The notes: generated by a model not told the origin, from the sequence alone. Counted from the stretch's first letter, positions 16,143 to 25,221 are shown. The stretch: DNA of 62,954 nt from Elusimicrobiota bacterium (GCA_016234805.1 JACRNU010000018.1:1-62954), one strand, 5' to 3'. Program-made: numbers and translations.

Positions 16143-18823
16143 GCATGCTTGAAAAGACCTACGATCCCCAGCCGGTGGAAAAGAAGTGGTGCGCCGCTTG
16201 GCGCTCGTCGAGGCTATTCGGCTCCAAGGCCGGGGGGCCGGGCTCGGATAGGCCTTTCGTCATCGTCATCCCTCCGCCGAACGTGACCGGCGCCCTGCAC
16301 CTCGGCCATGCCCTCAACAACACCCTGCAGGACATCCTCGTGCGCTGGCACAAGCTGCATGGCCGGGCGGTATGCTGGGTGCCGGGGACCGACCATGGCG
16401 GCATCGCCACACAGAACGTCATGGAGCGTCAGCTCAAGGCCGAGGGCAAGACGCGGCACGACGTGGGCCGCGAGCCCTTCGTCGAGATGATGCGGACCTG
16501 GTCCTCGGACTGCAAGAAGACCATCCTGGGCCAGCTCGACCGGCTCGGCTGCGGACTCGACTGGGACCGCGAGGCCTTCACCATGGACCCGGAGCGCGCG
16601 AAGGCCGTCCACGCCGCGTTCGAGCACTACTGGGCCAAGGGCCTCATCTACCGCGGCGAGCGCATGGTCAACTGGTGCGTCCGGTGCGGGACCGCCCTTT
16701 CCGACATCGAGGTCGAGTACGAGGAGCGCAAGGGCCACCTCTGGCACATCCACTATCCCTTGAAGGACGGGAGCGAGGGCCTGGCCGTGGCCACGACTCG
16801 GCCCGAGACCATGCTGGGCGATACGGCCGTGGCCGTGCACCCCTCGGACGAGCGCTACAAAGGCCTCATCGGCAAGACGCTGTCTTTGCCGCTGACGGGC
16901 CGGGATATCCCGGTCGTGGCTGATGACGCGGTCGAGTCCTCCTTCGGCACCGGCGCGGTCAAGGTGACCCCGGCGCACGACCCCAACGATTTTGAGATCG
17001 CGGGCAGGCACGGCCTGCCCCTGGTCAAGGTCATCGGCCCTGATGGGAAGATGACCCCTGAGGCCGGGAGCGCCTACGCCGGCTTGTCCAGGGAGAAGGC
17101 CAGAGACAAGGTCCTTGAGGACCTCAAGGCGGGCGGCCACCTGCGCAAGACCGACGACCACCGGCACTCCGTGGGCGTGTGCTACCGCTGTCTCTCCGCC
17201 GTGGAGCCGCTCGTGTCCAAGCAGTGGTTCGTGCGCATGAAGGACCTCGCGGCCCAGGCCTTGAAGGCCGTCCAGGATGGGAGGTTCCGCATCTTTCCCG
17301 AGTCCTGGACCAAGCCCTACACGGAGTGGCTCTCCGGCATCCGCGATTGGTGCGTCTCGCGCCAGATATGGTGGGGCCACCGCATCCCGGTGTGGTACTG
17401 TACGACCTGCCGCGAGCAGGATGGGTACACGCCATTGGTGGGCGCGGATCGTCCCGCGGCGTGCCCTGCCTGCAAGGGGACCGCGCTCGACCAGGACCCG
17501 GACGTGCTCGACACCTGGTTCTCCTCGGCTCTCTGGCCCTTCTCGGTCTTCGGCTGGCCGGACAAGTCGGAGGACCTGGCGTATCACTATCCCACCACCG
17601 TGCTCGTGACCGGCTACGAGATCCTCTACCTGTGGGTCGCCAGGATGCAGATGTCGGGCCTGGAGGCCCTGGGCCAGGTCCCCTTCGAGCACGCCTACAT
17701 CCACGGCATCGTGCGCGATAAGAAGGGCAAGAAGATGTCGAAGTCCCTGGGCAACGTCATCGACCCCTTGGTCATGATGGACAAGTACGGGACCGATGCC
17801 CTGCGCTTCTCTCTCGCGGTGCAGGCGCATCCCGGAAAGGACATCCCCTTCTCGGAGGAGTCCATCACCGGCTCGCGGAACTTTGCCAACAAGCTCTGGA
17901 ACTCGACGCGGTTCGTGCTCATGAACCTCCCCGAGACCGCGCCCGAGGGGGGCCTGCCGCTCAAGACGCTCAAGCCTTCGGCGCTCGACCTCTGCGACCG
18001 GTGGATCCTGGCCGAGTACCGGCAGGCGCTCACGCGCACCCGGGAACTGATGAAGGAATACGAGGTCGCGGCTGCCGCGGACGTGCTCTACGGTTTCCTC
18101 TGGGACCGCTTCTGCGACTGGTACGTGGAACTCGCCAAGATCAGGCTGCAGGGCGCCGACGAGGCGGCCAAGGCGGCTCCCCGCGCGGTGCTCGCGCACG
18201 TGCTGACCGGAACGCTCAAGATGCTCCATCCGTTCATGCCCTATATCACCGAGGAGCTCTACGGGGCGCTCAAGCCTTTCGTGGGCGAGACTGCGGATTT
18301 CCTCTTGCGTTCCGGCGCTCCGGAGCTCGGGGCCGAGTGGGAATCCGAGGGCGCGATCCGCGAGATGGGCCGGCTCATCGAAGTGGTCAAGGCCCTGCGG
18401 ACCCTGCGCTCCGAGATGTGCGCGCCGCCCGGCTTGAGGATTTCGGTCCTGGCCTCCGGGGGTGAGTCCCGCGACCGGGACCTCCTCTTCAAGTACGGGG
18501 AGTATGTCAGGTTCCTGGCCAGGCTCTCGGAGCTCAAGCCTTCCGCGGACGGCGAGCGTCCCCAGCACAGCGCCACGGCCGTGGCTTCGGGCCTGACCTT
18601 CTTCGTGCCTCTCGAGGGCGTCATCGACCTCTCCAAGGAGCGTCAGCGTCTGGAGAAAGAGGTGGGCCGCCTGGAGGTCGAGGCCGCGCGTTTGGCTGCC
18701 AAGCTCGCGGACGCTGATTTCATCTCCCGCGCCCCGCGCGAGCAGATCGAGCTGTCGCAAGGCCAGCACGCGGACGCCGCGGCCAGGCTCGCCAGGCTCA
18801 AGGACGTTCTAAAGACTCTGTAA
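16139..18823 (+). CDS. valS: Valyl-tRNA synthetase
   Basis: 894 residues, typical length. HIGH-type motif PPPNVTGALHLGHALN, zinc-type cysteines in NWCVRCGTALSD and YCTTCREQ, editing-domain ATTRPETMLGDTAVAVHP, and KMSKS motif KKMSKSLGNVIDP. The C-terminal coiled-coil arm (DLSKERQRLEKEVGRLEVEAARL) is complete. It charges tRNA-Val in the cytoplasm. The start is a GTG that overlaps the hemW stop (GTGA); an ATG two codons later is an alternative. Confidence 0.98.
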   Translation: MSMLEKTYDPQPVEKKWCAAWRSSRLFGSKAGGPGSDRPFVIVIPPPNVTGALHLGHALNNTLQDILVRWHKLHGRAVCWVPGTDHGGIATQNVMERQLKAEGKTRHDVGREPFVEMMRTWSSDCKKTILGQLDRLGCGLDWDREAFTMDPERAKAVHAAFEHYWAKGLIYRGERMVNWCVRCGTALSDIEVEYEERKGHLWHIHYPLKDGSEGLAVATTRPETMLGDTAVAVHPSDERYKGLIGKTLSLPLTGRDIPVVADDAVESSFGTGAVKVTPAHDPNDFEIAGRHGLPLVKVIGPDGKMTPEAGSAYAGLSREKARDKVLEDLKAGGHLRKTDDHRHSVGVCYRCLSAVEPLVSKQWFVRMKDLAAQALKAVQDGRFRIFPESWTKPYTEWLSGIRDWCVSRQIWWGHRIPVWYCTTCREQDGYTPLVGADRPAACPACKGTALDQDPDVLDTWFSSALWPFSVFGWPDKSEDLAYHYPTTVLVTGYEILYLWVARMQMSGLEALGQVPFEHAYIHGIVRDKKGKKMSKSLGNVIDPLVMMDKYGTDALRFSLAVQAHPGKDIPFSEESITGSRNFANKLWNSTRFVLMNLPETAPEGGLPLKTLKPSALDLCDRWILAEYRQALTRTRELMKEYEVAAAADVLYGFLWDRFCDWYVELAKIRLQGADEAAKAAPRAVLAHVLTGTLKMLHPFMPYITEELYGALKPFVGETADFLLRSGAPELGAEWESEGAIREMGRLIEVVKALRTLRSEMCAPPGLRISVLASGGESRDRDLLFKYGEYVRFLARLSELKPSADGERPQHSATAVASGLTFFVPLEGVIDLSKERQRLEKEVGRLEVEAARLAAKLADADFISRAPREQIELSQGQHADAAARLARLKDVLKTL

Positions 18824-18834
18824 CCGGCTTGGGG

Positions 18835-20976
18835 TCAGCGGGCGAGTCGGAAACCGAGGCGGGTGTCCCTGGAGCCGGATTCGCGGTGCGTGGTCGTGGC
18901 CTTGGCGGACCCGTAGCGCCAGACCCCGCCCCGGACGGTGTTGTAGCCCGAGCCTCCGCCGATCCAGGCGTCGCCGTTGTCAGGGGCGCCGCTGTAATTC
19001 TCGTGCCAGGTGTCCGCGACGAGCTCCCACACGTTGCCTGCCATGTCGCACACGCCGTGCGTGGTCACGTCCCTCTTCGAGCATGGGGGCCAGGGAGTGT
19101 TCCTCCCGCAGCCGTCGCCGGCCGCGTCCGTGACCGCGTGGTCGCAGGTGAGGGGGTCGTTGCCCCACGGGAACTTCCAGTCCTGGCCTCCTCCTCGCGC
19201 CGCGAACTCCCACTCTGCTTCGGTGGGCAAACGGCCGCCGGCCCACTTGGCGAAGGCTTGGGCCTGCTCCCTTGTCATGCAGACCGCTGGAAGTTCGTCG
19301 ACCATGAACTCGTTGATCTTCGCTGCCCCGAACGTGGTGCAGTTCGCGTCGATGGCTTCGCAGGCCCCTGCAGCCACGCACTCCTTGTACTGCCGAAGGG
19401 TGACCTCGGTCTTGGACAGCTGGAACGGCCTGACGCGGACCCTGTGCACCGGCTTCTCTTCGGCTCCGCCCTGCTCCGAGCCCATCATGAACTCCCCGCC
19501 AGGGATGGAGATCCAGACGATGTCGGCCCGTCCCTTCTGCTGGGTGGGGATCTTGAGGTCCGCGGAAGAGACGGTCCCGGACGGCAGGAGCGGCGTGATC
19601 TCGGACAGGTAAGGGTTCTCGACAGCGGTCTTGCCGTAGGCCTGGACGAACATGAGGGCCCAGCGCTTCTTGTCCTTCTCCGGGATCACGGAGAGCGACA
19701 GCAGTCTGCGGAGCTTGCTCCAGTCCTTGTCGCGCGCTTCGGCGCGCTTGCGGCGCGTCTCCTCGGCCGCCTTCTGCGCTTCGGAGAACTTCTTCCACTC
19801 CTCGGCGCGGCGGTCGGCCTTGTCCGCGAACTGGGGGCTCGCCTGGGCCAGGGCCAGCCAGTTGGCGGCCTTCTGGTCGGGCCCGGCCGAGCCCTTGTCG
19901 AAGGCGATGGCAGCGTCGTACTTCTCCAGGGCGTCCACGTCCAGGTCGCGCCAGTCCGCGGATTCCGTTTCCGCGGCCAGGGCCTGGGGAGCCTCGACCG
20001 TGGGCACGACCGGGAGCTCGCTGATCTGGAACATCTCCGCTGTGGAGCGGCCGGCCGATTCCTTGGCAAGGACCGCAAGGTCGGGCGCCCCCTCGCCGGC
20101 CGAGGCCCCGATGAGGGCGTCGGCCTTGCCGGTCAGCTCCGGGGTCTGGTCGCGGCCCCGCAGGGTGGCGCGCAGGGCGTCGTCCACGAAGCCGAAGACT
20201 TCTCCTGCCGTGACCTTGCCGTCGTGGTTGGAGTCCGCCCACCCCCGCAGCGCGCCGAGGGTCAGGTAGCTGAAGGCCGGGCGCTTGGATCCCGGCAGGG
20301 GCCCGGCGAACTGGTTGCCCTTGGCCGCGGTCATGACGAGGAACCGGTCGTCTTTGGGCGGGGCCAGGGCCGCGAGCACGAGGGGCTGGAGTCCCTCGAT
20401 GAGGGCGCCGGCCTCGGTCCTGCCGGAGAAGCAGGCGTCGAGGATGACGTTCACCTGCCCGGCCTTGGTCGTTCCCAGCCTGCGCAGGAGCTCGGCGCGC
20501 GGCAGGCTGCGGGCATAGAGGCTGGCGGCCTTCTGCTGGGCGTCCACTCCCACGAGGACCCCGTCCTTGGCGTCCCCGCCCGGCGCGCCGTGGCCGATGA
20601 ACACGAACCAGAGGGTCCCTCCCGGGGCCGCGCGTCCGGCCGAATCCTCGGCCGCGGCGCGGATCTCCTCGAGGGTGCCGTCGGACTCGAGCAGGAGGCG
20701 GACGTTGGCGGGCTTGAGCCCCCTGGTCTTGGTGAGGTAGTCGTACCAGGCCCGCGCGTTGTCGCCCGCTCCGCGCACGGGGGACACGAAGGCGTAGCGC
20801 TCGATGCCCACGATGACCGCGGCGTCTGCCTCGCCTCCGCCCACGGACGCGGCCGGCCGGCCCACATCCGGCCAGGACGCGGCTCCACCCTGCCGGGGGA
20901 GGCCGCACCATGCCGCCGCGGCCAAGAGGATGCACGCGCCCAGTCTGGGCCGGGAAAGTCCTCTCTTTTCGGTCAT
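18835..20976 (-). CDS. Caspase-like peptidase fused to a formylglycine-enzyme-like domain
   Basis: 713 residues with a signal peptide ending near residue 33. Residues of about 50-260 form a caspase/metacaspase (C14) domain with catalytic His129 (VFIGHGAPGG) and Cys182 (ILDACFSG). An EF-hand-like loop (DSNHDGKVTAGE) follows at about 240-252. A charged helical linker precedes the C-terminal FGE-sulfatase/SUMF1 domain (about 485-713), identified by IPGGEFMMGS, LPTEAEWEFAARGG, CDMAGNVWEL, VRGGVW and RLGFRLAR. In this family the C-terminal fold is more often a binding or assembly domain than a true formylglycine generator. The caspase part cleaves after basic residues in known relatives. It is the last gene of an operon with a BON protein and a 28-residue membrane peptide, with which it overlaps as ATGA. 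It lies in the periplasm or at the surface. Confidence 0.9.
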   Translation of the reverse strand: MTEKRGLSRPRLGACILLAAAAWCGLPRQGGAASWPDVGRPAASVGGGEADAAVIVGIERYAFVSPVRGAGDNARAWYDYLTKTRGLKPANVRLLLESDGTLEEIRAAAEDSAGRAAPGGTLWFVFIGHGAPGGDAKDGVLVGVDAQQKAASLYARSLPRAELLRRLGTTKAGQVNVILDACFSGRTEAGALIEGLQPLVLAALAPPKDDRFLVMTAAKGNQFAGPLPGSKRPAFSYLTLGALRGWADSNHDGKVTAGEVFGFVDDALRATLRGRDQTPELTGKADALIGASAGEGAPDLAVLAKESAGRSTAEMFQISELPVVPTVEAPQALAAETESADWRDLDVDALEKYDAAIAFDKGSAGPDQKAANWLALAQASPQFADKADRRAEEWKKFSEAQKAAEETRRKRAEARDKDWSKLRRLLSLSVIPEKDKKRWALMFVQAYGKTAVENPYLSEITPLLPSGTVSSADLKIPTQQKGRADIVWISIPGGEFMMGSEQGGAEEKPVHRVRVRPFQLSKTEVTLRQYKECVAAGACEAIDANCTTFGAAKINEFMVDELPAVCMTREQAQAFAKWAGGRLPTEAEWEFAARGGGQDWKFPWGNDPLTCDHAVTDAAGDGCGRNTPWPPCSKRDVTTHGVCDMAGNVWELVADTWHENYSGAPDNGDAWIGGGSGYNTVRGGVWRYGSAKATTTHRESGSRDTRLGFRLAR

Positions 20977-21059
20977 TCCTTGCGGAACAGGGCCATCCAG
21001 GAGACGGCCATGATGGGGAGGACGGATACGGCGAGGAGGGCGATGGTACGGAAAGACAT
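20973..21059 (-). CDS. 28-residue single-span membrane peptide between BON and caspase genes
   Basis: A short frame of 28 codons: ATG at 21059, TGA at 20975-20973. It begins MSFRTIALLAVSVLPIM and ends in FRKE, so it is one hydrophobic helix with a basic residue on each side. It starts 4 nt after the BON stop, has AAGGA 8 nt before its ATG, and its stop overlaps the caspase start as ATGA. This exact fit between two genes argues that it is translated rather than chance. It may couple translation, anchor or regulate the caspase, or be a small membrane-acting peptide. None of these can be told apart from the sequence. Confidence 0.65.
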   Translation of the reverse strand: MSFRTIALLAVSVLPIMAVSWMALFRKE

Positions 21060-21063
21060 CAGA

Positions 21064-21363
21064 TCATTCCTTGATGACGAGGTTGTCGATCACCTGCTCG
21101 ACCCCCCGTGTCTTGTGAGCGGCGCGGCGGATGGCGTCCTTCTGCTCGTAGGTGTCGACGAGCCCGGAGAGGGTCACGATCCGGCCGTGGACGTCGATGC
21201 TGACCGTGGATGGCCTCATGCCGCGCTGGCTCTGCAGGGCGCCCTCGATGTTGGCGAGGATGCCTGGGTCCGAGATGTCCGCGTCCCCGGCCGAGGGCAT
21301 GCCGACGCAGGCGCACGCGCACGCGATAAGGCCGACGGCCGCGATGCGCGAAATAACGCTCAC
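21064..21363 (-). CDS. Small lipoprotein-like BON-domain protein
   Basis: 99 residues from a GTG at 21363. A short hydrophobic leader is rich in Ala and Cys (LIACACACVG), possibly a lipoprotein signal although the lipobox is not clean. A BON domain follows (about 35-99): ILANIEGALQSQ, VSIDVHGRIVTLSGLVDTYEQKDAIRRAA, GVEQVIDNLVI. BON domains bind phospholipid or outer-membrane components in the periplasm (OsmY, DolP). I chose the GTG because an extended -10 box ends 7 nt before it. A longer frame exists upstream but would run through that promoter. First gene of the operon with the small peptide and the caspase-like protein. Confidence 0.85.
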   Translation of the reverse strand: MSVISRIAAVGLIACACACVGMPSAGDADISDPGILANIEGALQSQRGMRPSTVSIDVHGRIVTLSGLVDTYEQKDAIRRAAHKTRGVEQVIDNLVIKE

Positions 21364-21370
21364 GGGAGAA

Positions 21371-21379
21371 ATGATAACA
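21371..21379 (-). promoter_or_regulatory. Extended -10 promoter for the BON/caspase operon
   Basis: TGTTATCAT on the minus strand (21379-21371), ending 7 nt before the GTG at 21363, so the message should be leaderless. Confidence 0.55.
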
Positions 21380-21433
21380 TTTACGGGCGCTCCCGGCCAC
21401 CCGCGAGGGTCCCGGTGGGCCGTCCAAGGAACG

Positions 21434-23740
21434 ATGCCGACAAGGATCCTGCTGGCCACGCGCAACCGCCACAAGGCGGCCGAGCTCTCGGCCATGGTCG
21501 CGGGCCGGGGGATCGAGTTCGTGCCGCTCGACGCATATCCCGGGGTGCCGGAGACCGTCGAGGACCTGGCCACCATCGAGGGCAACGCCTCTAAGAAGGC
21601 CCGGGAGCCCGCCCTTGCCCTGAAGATGTGGGCCCTGGCCGACGATACCGGGCTCGAGGTCGCGGCCCTGGGCGGCGCCCCGGGCGTGTTGGCCGCCCGC
21701 TACGCCGGTCCGGGCTGCACCTACGATGACAACTGCTCCAAGCTCCTGGCAGCGCTTGAGGGCGTCGAGACTTCGGATCGGCGGGCGGTCTTCCGCACGG
21801 TCATGGCCCTCTGCGACCCCGGGGGACGCGTCGTGCTCGAGGAGGGCCGGCTCGAGGGCTTCATCTCCCCTGCCCGCAGGGGCTCCAACGGCTTCGGCTA
21901 CGACCCCCTGTTCCTCGTGGAGGACACGGGGCGCACGCTCGCCGAGTTCGACGAGGACGAGAAGAACAGGGTCAGCCACCGGAGGCGGGCCGTGGAGCGG
22001 ATGATCCCGCACCTCGTCCGGGCGGGCCTGGCGGCCGTCTTGTCCCTCGCCCTCCTGTGCGGCGGGGTCTTCCCGGCGTGGGCCGGCCGGACCGAGCCCG
22101 GCCAGGAGTCCTTGTGGGACCAGATGCTGGCCAACCAGGCTCACCGCGACATGAGGGCCGGGACGCGCCACATGGACGCCCAGCAATACGACCTGGCGGA
22201 AGGGGAGTTCACCAAGGCTGTCCGCGCCAATCCCAACGACCCGGACGCGCACATGCTGCTGGGCGCGGCGTATTATTGGCGCGGCAAGGTAGACATGGCG
22301 CTCGAGGAGTACCGGAAAGCCCTCGAGCTCGACCCCCGCAACGCCCAGGCATGGATGCTCCTGGGCATCGTCATGGCCTGGAAGGGCGAGGCCACCCCGG
22401 CCTACGAGGCTTTCAGGAAGGCCGGCGAGCTCGACCCGACGCGCGCCGACATCCAGATGAACATCGGTTCCATCGAGGAGACGTTGGGCAGCAACACGAG
22501 CGCCCTCGAACATTTCCGCAAGGCCGTGGCCCTCGAGCCCACCCATCCGCTGTATCATTTCCAGCTCGGCATGCTTTACCGGCGGCTCGGCCGGGACGGC
22601 GACGCCATCGAGTCCTTGCGGGACGCCCTGCGCCTCTACCCGCGGTACGAGGACGCCCTCCTCGAGCTCGGCGCGGCCGAGGAGCGTCTGGGCCAGAACA
22701 AGGGGGCCGCGCACAGCTTCAAGAAGGCCGTCTCCCTCAAGTCGAGGGACGCGGTCGCGCGCTTCCGCCTCGGACGGCTCCTTCTGCGCGACGGCCGGAA
22801 GGGGGAGGCGCGCGCGGTCTTCTCCGACGCCTTCCACCTGACGCCTGAGGGCGAGGGTTCGGGCCTGCAGCTCTCGGTCGCCTACACCGGGGGCAAGAAG
22901 AAGGCCGCGGCCCCGGGCGGAGGGGCCGCTCCCGAGGGCCGTCAGCCGCCTGGCGGGAGCCCCCCGGCCTCGGACGACCCGCTCGACGTTTTCAAGCGCA
23001 ACCTGGAGCGCGTCCCTCTCGAGCAGGGCGCCATCATGAACGTGGACGTGGCCATGGTGCCCAAACCCAAGCTCACGAAAGCCGACGACATCGAGAGCCG
23101 CGCCGCCCTCAAGCGGGCCTTGGAGAAGGGCATGCGGCCCGAGCGTTCCTCCATCAAGATGGTGCGAAGGGAGTACGACCTCCCTTCGGGACCCGAGGGC
23201 GCGCGCGAGGCTCAGATCAAGAAGATCCTCGACGACCTTTCCGACGTGGTCAAGAGCGCCCCGCCGGATTCGGACGTGCGCCTCGGCATGAACCTGACCT
23301 ATAAGAGGCTCTCCGACGCCGGCACGGGCCGGGGGGCGGCCGAGGGCAAGGCCAAGGTGTCCTTCCAGCCCCGCGAGGTCGGCAACGACATGGGCCTCTG
23401 GGTCATCGGGACCGGCTGGATGACGCTGGTGGAGGAGATGCTGCCCGAGGCCGGGACCGAACTGCCGCGGACGGACGACCCGGATTGGTGGGTCGCGGCG
23501 GGCTTGGGCTACGCCACCCTCGGCGACGGCCAGCGCGCCATGTCGGCGTTCGAGAGGGCGCTCCAGTTCGATCCCAGGCACGAGGTGGCCCTGCTCGGCA
23601 GGGGCGTGGCCGCGGTCATGACCGGAGACGAGACCCGGGCCTTGGCCGATTACCGGCGCGTGCTCCAGCTCAACCCCCGGAACCGCGCCGCGTCCGAAGG
23701 GCTCAAGTGGCTCCAGCGCCCGGTGAGGAAGAGGCCATGA
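21434..23740 (+). CDS. RdgB/HAM1 XTP/dITP diphosphatase fused in frame to a TPR protein
   Basis: 768 residues in one open frame. Residues 1-190 are a full RdgB: LLATRNRHKAAEL, the ADDTGLEVAALGGAPGV active-site block, SNGFGYDPLF and SHRRRAVERM. RdgB hydrolyses non-canonical purine triphosphates in the cytoplasm. Where RdgB normally ends there is no stop. Instead a perfect signal-peptide-like segment follows (about 190-215, LVRAGLAAVLSLALLCGG to FPAWA), then a TPR protein with about seven repeats, a Pro/Gly linker and a C-terminal TPR pair. Either this is a true fusion with an internal membrane span, or the TPR protein is started separately at the ATG at 22001 (GGAG 3 nt before it), giving a 579-residue exported protein. 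SD AAGGA precedes the RdgB ATG. Stop overlaps the next start as ATGA. Confidence 0.88.
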   Translation: MPTRILLATRNRHKAAELSAMVAGRGIEFVPLDAYPGVPETVEDLATIEGNASKKAREPALALKMWALADDTGLEVAALGGAPGVLAARYAGPGCTYDDNCSKLLAALEGVETSDRRAVFRTVMALCDPGGRVVLEEGRLEGFISPARRGSNGFGYDPLFLVEDTGRTLAEFDEDEKNRVSHRRRAVERMIPHLVRAGLAAVLSLALLCGGVFPAWAGRTEPGQESLWDQMLANQAHRDMRAGTRHMDAQQYDLAEGEFTKAVRANPNDPDAHMLLGAAYYWRGKVDMALEEYRKALELDPRNAQAWMLLGIVMAWKGEATPAYEAFRKAGELDPTRADIQMNIGSIEETLGSNTSALEHFRKAVALEPTHPLYHFQLGMLYRRLGRDGDAIESLRDALRLYPRYEDALLELGAAEERLGQNKGAAHSFKKAVSLKSRDAVARFRLGRLLLRDGRKGEARAVFSDAFHLTPEGEGSGLQLSVAYTGGKKKAAAPGGGAAPEGRQPPGGSPPASDDPLDVFKRNLERVPLEQGAIMNVDVAMVPKPKLTKADDIESRAALKRALEKGMRPERSSIKMVRREYDLPSGPEGAREAQIKKILDDLSDVVKSAPPDSDVRLGMNLTYKRLSDAGTGRGAAEGKAKVSFQPREVGNDMGLWVIGTGWMTLVEEMLPEAGTELPRTDDPDWWVAAGLGYATLGDGQRAMSAFERALQFDPRHEVALLGRGVAAVMTGDETRALADYRRVLQLNPRNRAASEGLKWLQRPVRKRP

Positions 23741-25221
23741 GGCCGAGCCCCCTCCGGCGAAAGGAGAAAGCCTGGCGCCTCCGGGGACGGCGGCCCCTGG
23801 CCGCCAGCGCCCCGCGAGCCTTTGGGAAAGGCGTTGGCAGAGCGGGGTTGATGAGCGCGTTCGTCAAGCGCGTGCACTTCGTGGGCATCGGCGGCGTGGG
23901 CATGAGCGGCATCGCCGAGGTGCTCCACAACCTCGGCTACGATGTCTCGGGCTCGGACCTCAAGGATACCGAGGTCACCCGGAGGCTCTCCGCCAAGGGC
24001 GTGGCGGTCCGGCTCGGCCACGCCGCTTCCCACGCCAAAGGGTGCCAGGTGGTGGTGGTGAGCTCCGCGGTGGGGCCGGACAACCCCGAGGTCGCGGAGG
24101 CCCGGGCCGCAGGGGTCCCGGTGATCCAGCGCGCCCTCATGCTCGCGGAGCTCGGACGCATGAAGAAGACGGTGACCGTGGCCGGCAGCCACGGCAAGAC
24201 CACGACCACCTCCATGGTCGCCATGGCCCTGCGTGCCGCGGGCGCGGACCCCACCATGGTGGTCGGCGGCCAGCTCAAGGACATCCGCTCCAACGCCAAG
24301 CTGGGCATCGGCGAATACCTGGTGGCCGAGGCGGACGAGTCCGACGGCTCCTTCCTCCACCTTTCCCCGCTCGTGGCCGTGGTGACGAACGTCGACGACG
24401 ACCACCTCGACTATCATAAGACGGTGGAGCGGCTCAGGGCGGCTTTCGCCGAACACCTGCGGCGCCTGCCGTTCTACGGCGCCGCGGTCCTGTGCGCCGA
24501 CGATCCGCCGCTCATGGCGCTGGCGTCCGGGCTCGACCGCCGGGTCGTTACCTACGGCTTCTCGAAGGCGGCCGAGTGGAGGGCCGCGGGCCTCGCGCTC
24601 TCGAGCGCGGGGAGCTCGTTTACGGCGCTCCAGCGGGGACGGCGTCTCGGAGCCCTGCGGCTCAAGGTCCCGGGCCGCCACAACGTCCTCAACGCCCTGG
24701 GCGCGCTGGCCGCGGGGAGCTTCCTGGGCTTCTCGTTCAAGGCCCTGGCCCGCGGGCTCTCCGAGTTCCGCGGCGTGGGCCGCAGGCTCGACGTCCTCGG
24801 TTCGGCCTCGGGCGTCGTGTTCGTGGACGATTACGGCCACCACCCCACCGAGGTCGCGGCCACGCTCGACGCCCTGCGGCTCTGGAAGGGGCGGCGCGTG
24901 GTGATCTTCCAACCGCACCGCTTTTCCCGGACGAAGCTCATGGCGCGGAGATTCGGCGCGGCGTTCAAGTCCGCGGACTTCGTCTACGTCATGGACATCT
25001 ATCCCGCGGGGGAGAAGCCCATCCCGGGCGTGACCTCCAAGCTCATCCTCGACGCTCTGCGCCGCTGCCGCGTCCCTTGCGCGACTTTCGTGTCGGCCCT
25101 TCAGGTGGCTCAGGAGCTCGCCGCGGGAGATGTGGTCCTGACCCTGGGCGCGGGCGACGTGTGGAAGGTGGGAGAGGACCTTTTGCGCCGGAGCCGCACC
25201 CGGTTCACGAGTCCGGTGTGA
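23737..25221 (+). CDS. murC: UDP-N-acetylmuramate-L-alanine ligase MurC with repeat-derived N-terminus
   Basis: 494 residues from the ATG that overlaps the preceding stop. MurC adds L-Ala to UDP-MurNAc in peptidoglycan synthesis. Conserved MurC begins only at residue 39 (VHFVGIGGVGMSGIAE), with the ATP loop VAGSHGKTTTTSMV, then DESDGSF, NVDDDHLDYH, VPGRHNVLNALG and VFVDDYGHHPTEV. I give the upstream ATG because it has GAGGA 7 nt before it and ATGA coupling. The alternative ATG at 23851 gives the textbook 456-residue protein but lacks a Shine-Dalgarno. The extra 38 residues are Arg/Ala/Pro-rich and are encoded by a GC-rich segment that contains a dispersed repeat (23740-23766). MurC function is certain; the start is not. 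Confidence 0.95.
   Translation: MRPSPLRRKEKAWRLRGRRPLAASAPRAFGKGVGRAGLMSAFVKRVHFVGIGGVGMSGIAEVLHNLGYDVSGSDLKDTEVTRRLSAKGVAVRLGHAASHAKGCQVVVVSSAVGPDNPEVAEARAAGVPVIQRALMLAELGRMKKTVTVAGSHGKTTTTSMVAMALRAAGADPTMVVGGQLKDIRSNAKLGIGEYLVAEADESDGSFLHLSPLVAVVTNVDDDHLDYHKTVERLRAAFAEHLRRLPFYGAAVLCADDPPLMALASGLDRRVVTYGFSKAAEWRAAGLALSSAGSSFTALQRGRRLGALRLKVPGRHNVLNALGALAAGSFLGFSFKALARGLSEFRGVGRRLDVLGSASGVVFVDDYGHHPTEVAATLDALRLWKGRRVVIFQPHRFSRTKLMARRFGAAFKSADFVYVMDIYPAGEKPIPGVTSKLILDALRRCRVPCATFVSALQVAQELAAGDVVLTLGAGDVWKVGEDLLRRSRTRFTSPV
23740..23766. repeat. Dispersed repeat copy A, at the start of murC
   Basis: 27 nt identical except for one base to 42719-42745 inside the subtilase gene; the last 20 nt (23747-23766) match exactly. 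A 7-bp perfect hairpin (GGCGGCC, CCT, GGCCGCC) lies just downstream in the same extra segment, near 23788-23804. Confidence 0.6.

Noticed and set aside
16214-18769. A leftward frame of 851 codons opposite valS
   Set aside because: Antisense shadow of valS in third-position-GC phase; no recognisable domain.
18829-21594. A rightward frame of 921 codons opposite the caspase operon
   Set aside because: Shadow of the caspase and BON genes; no domain and no ribosome binding site.
23485-23736. Extension of murC further upstream in the same frame
   Set aside because: The sequence is Arg/Gly/Pro-rich shadow of the TPR gene end; the ATG at 23737 has a Shine-Dalgarno.
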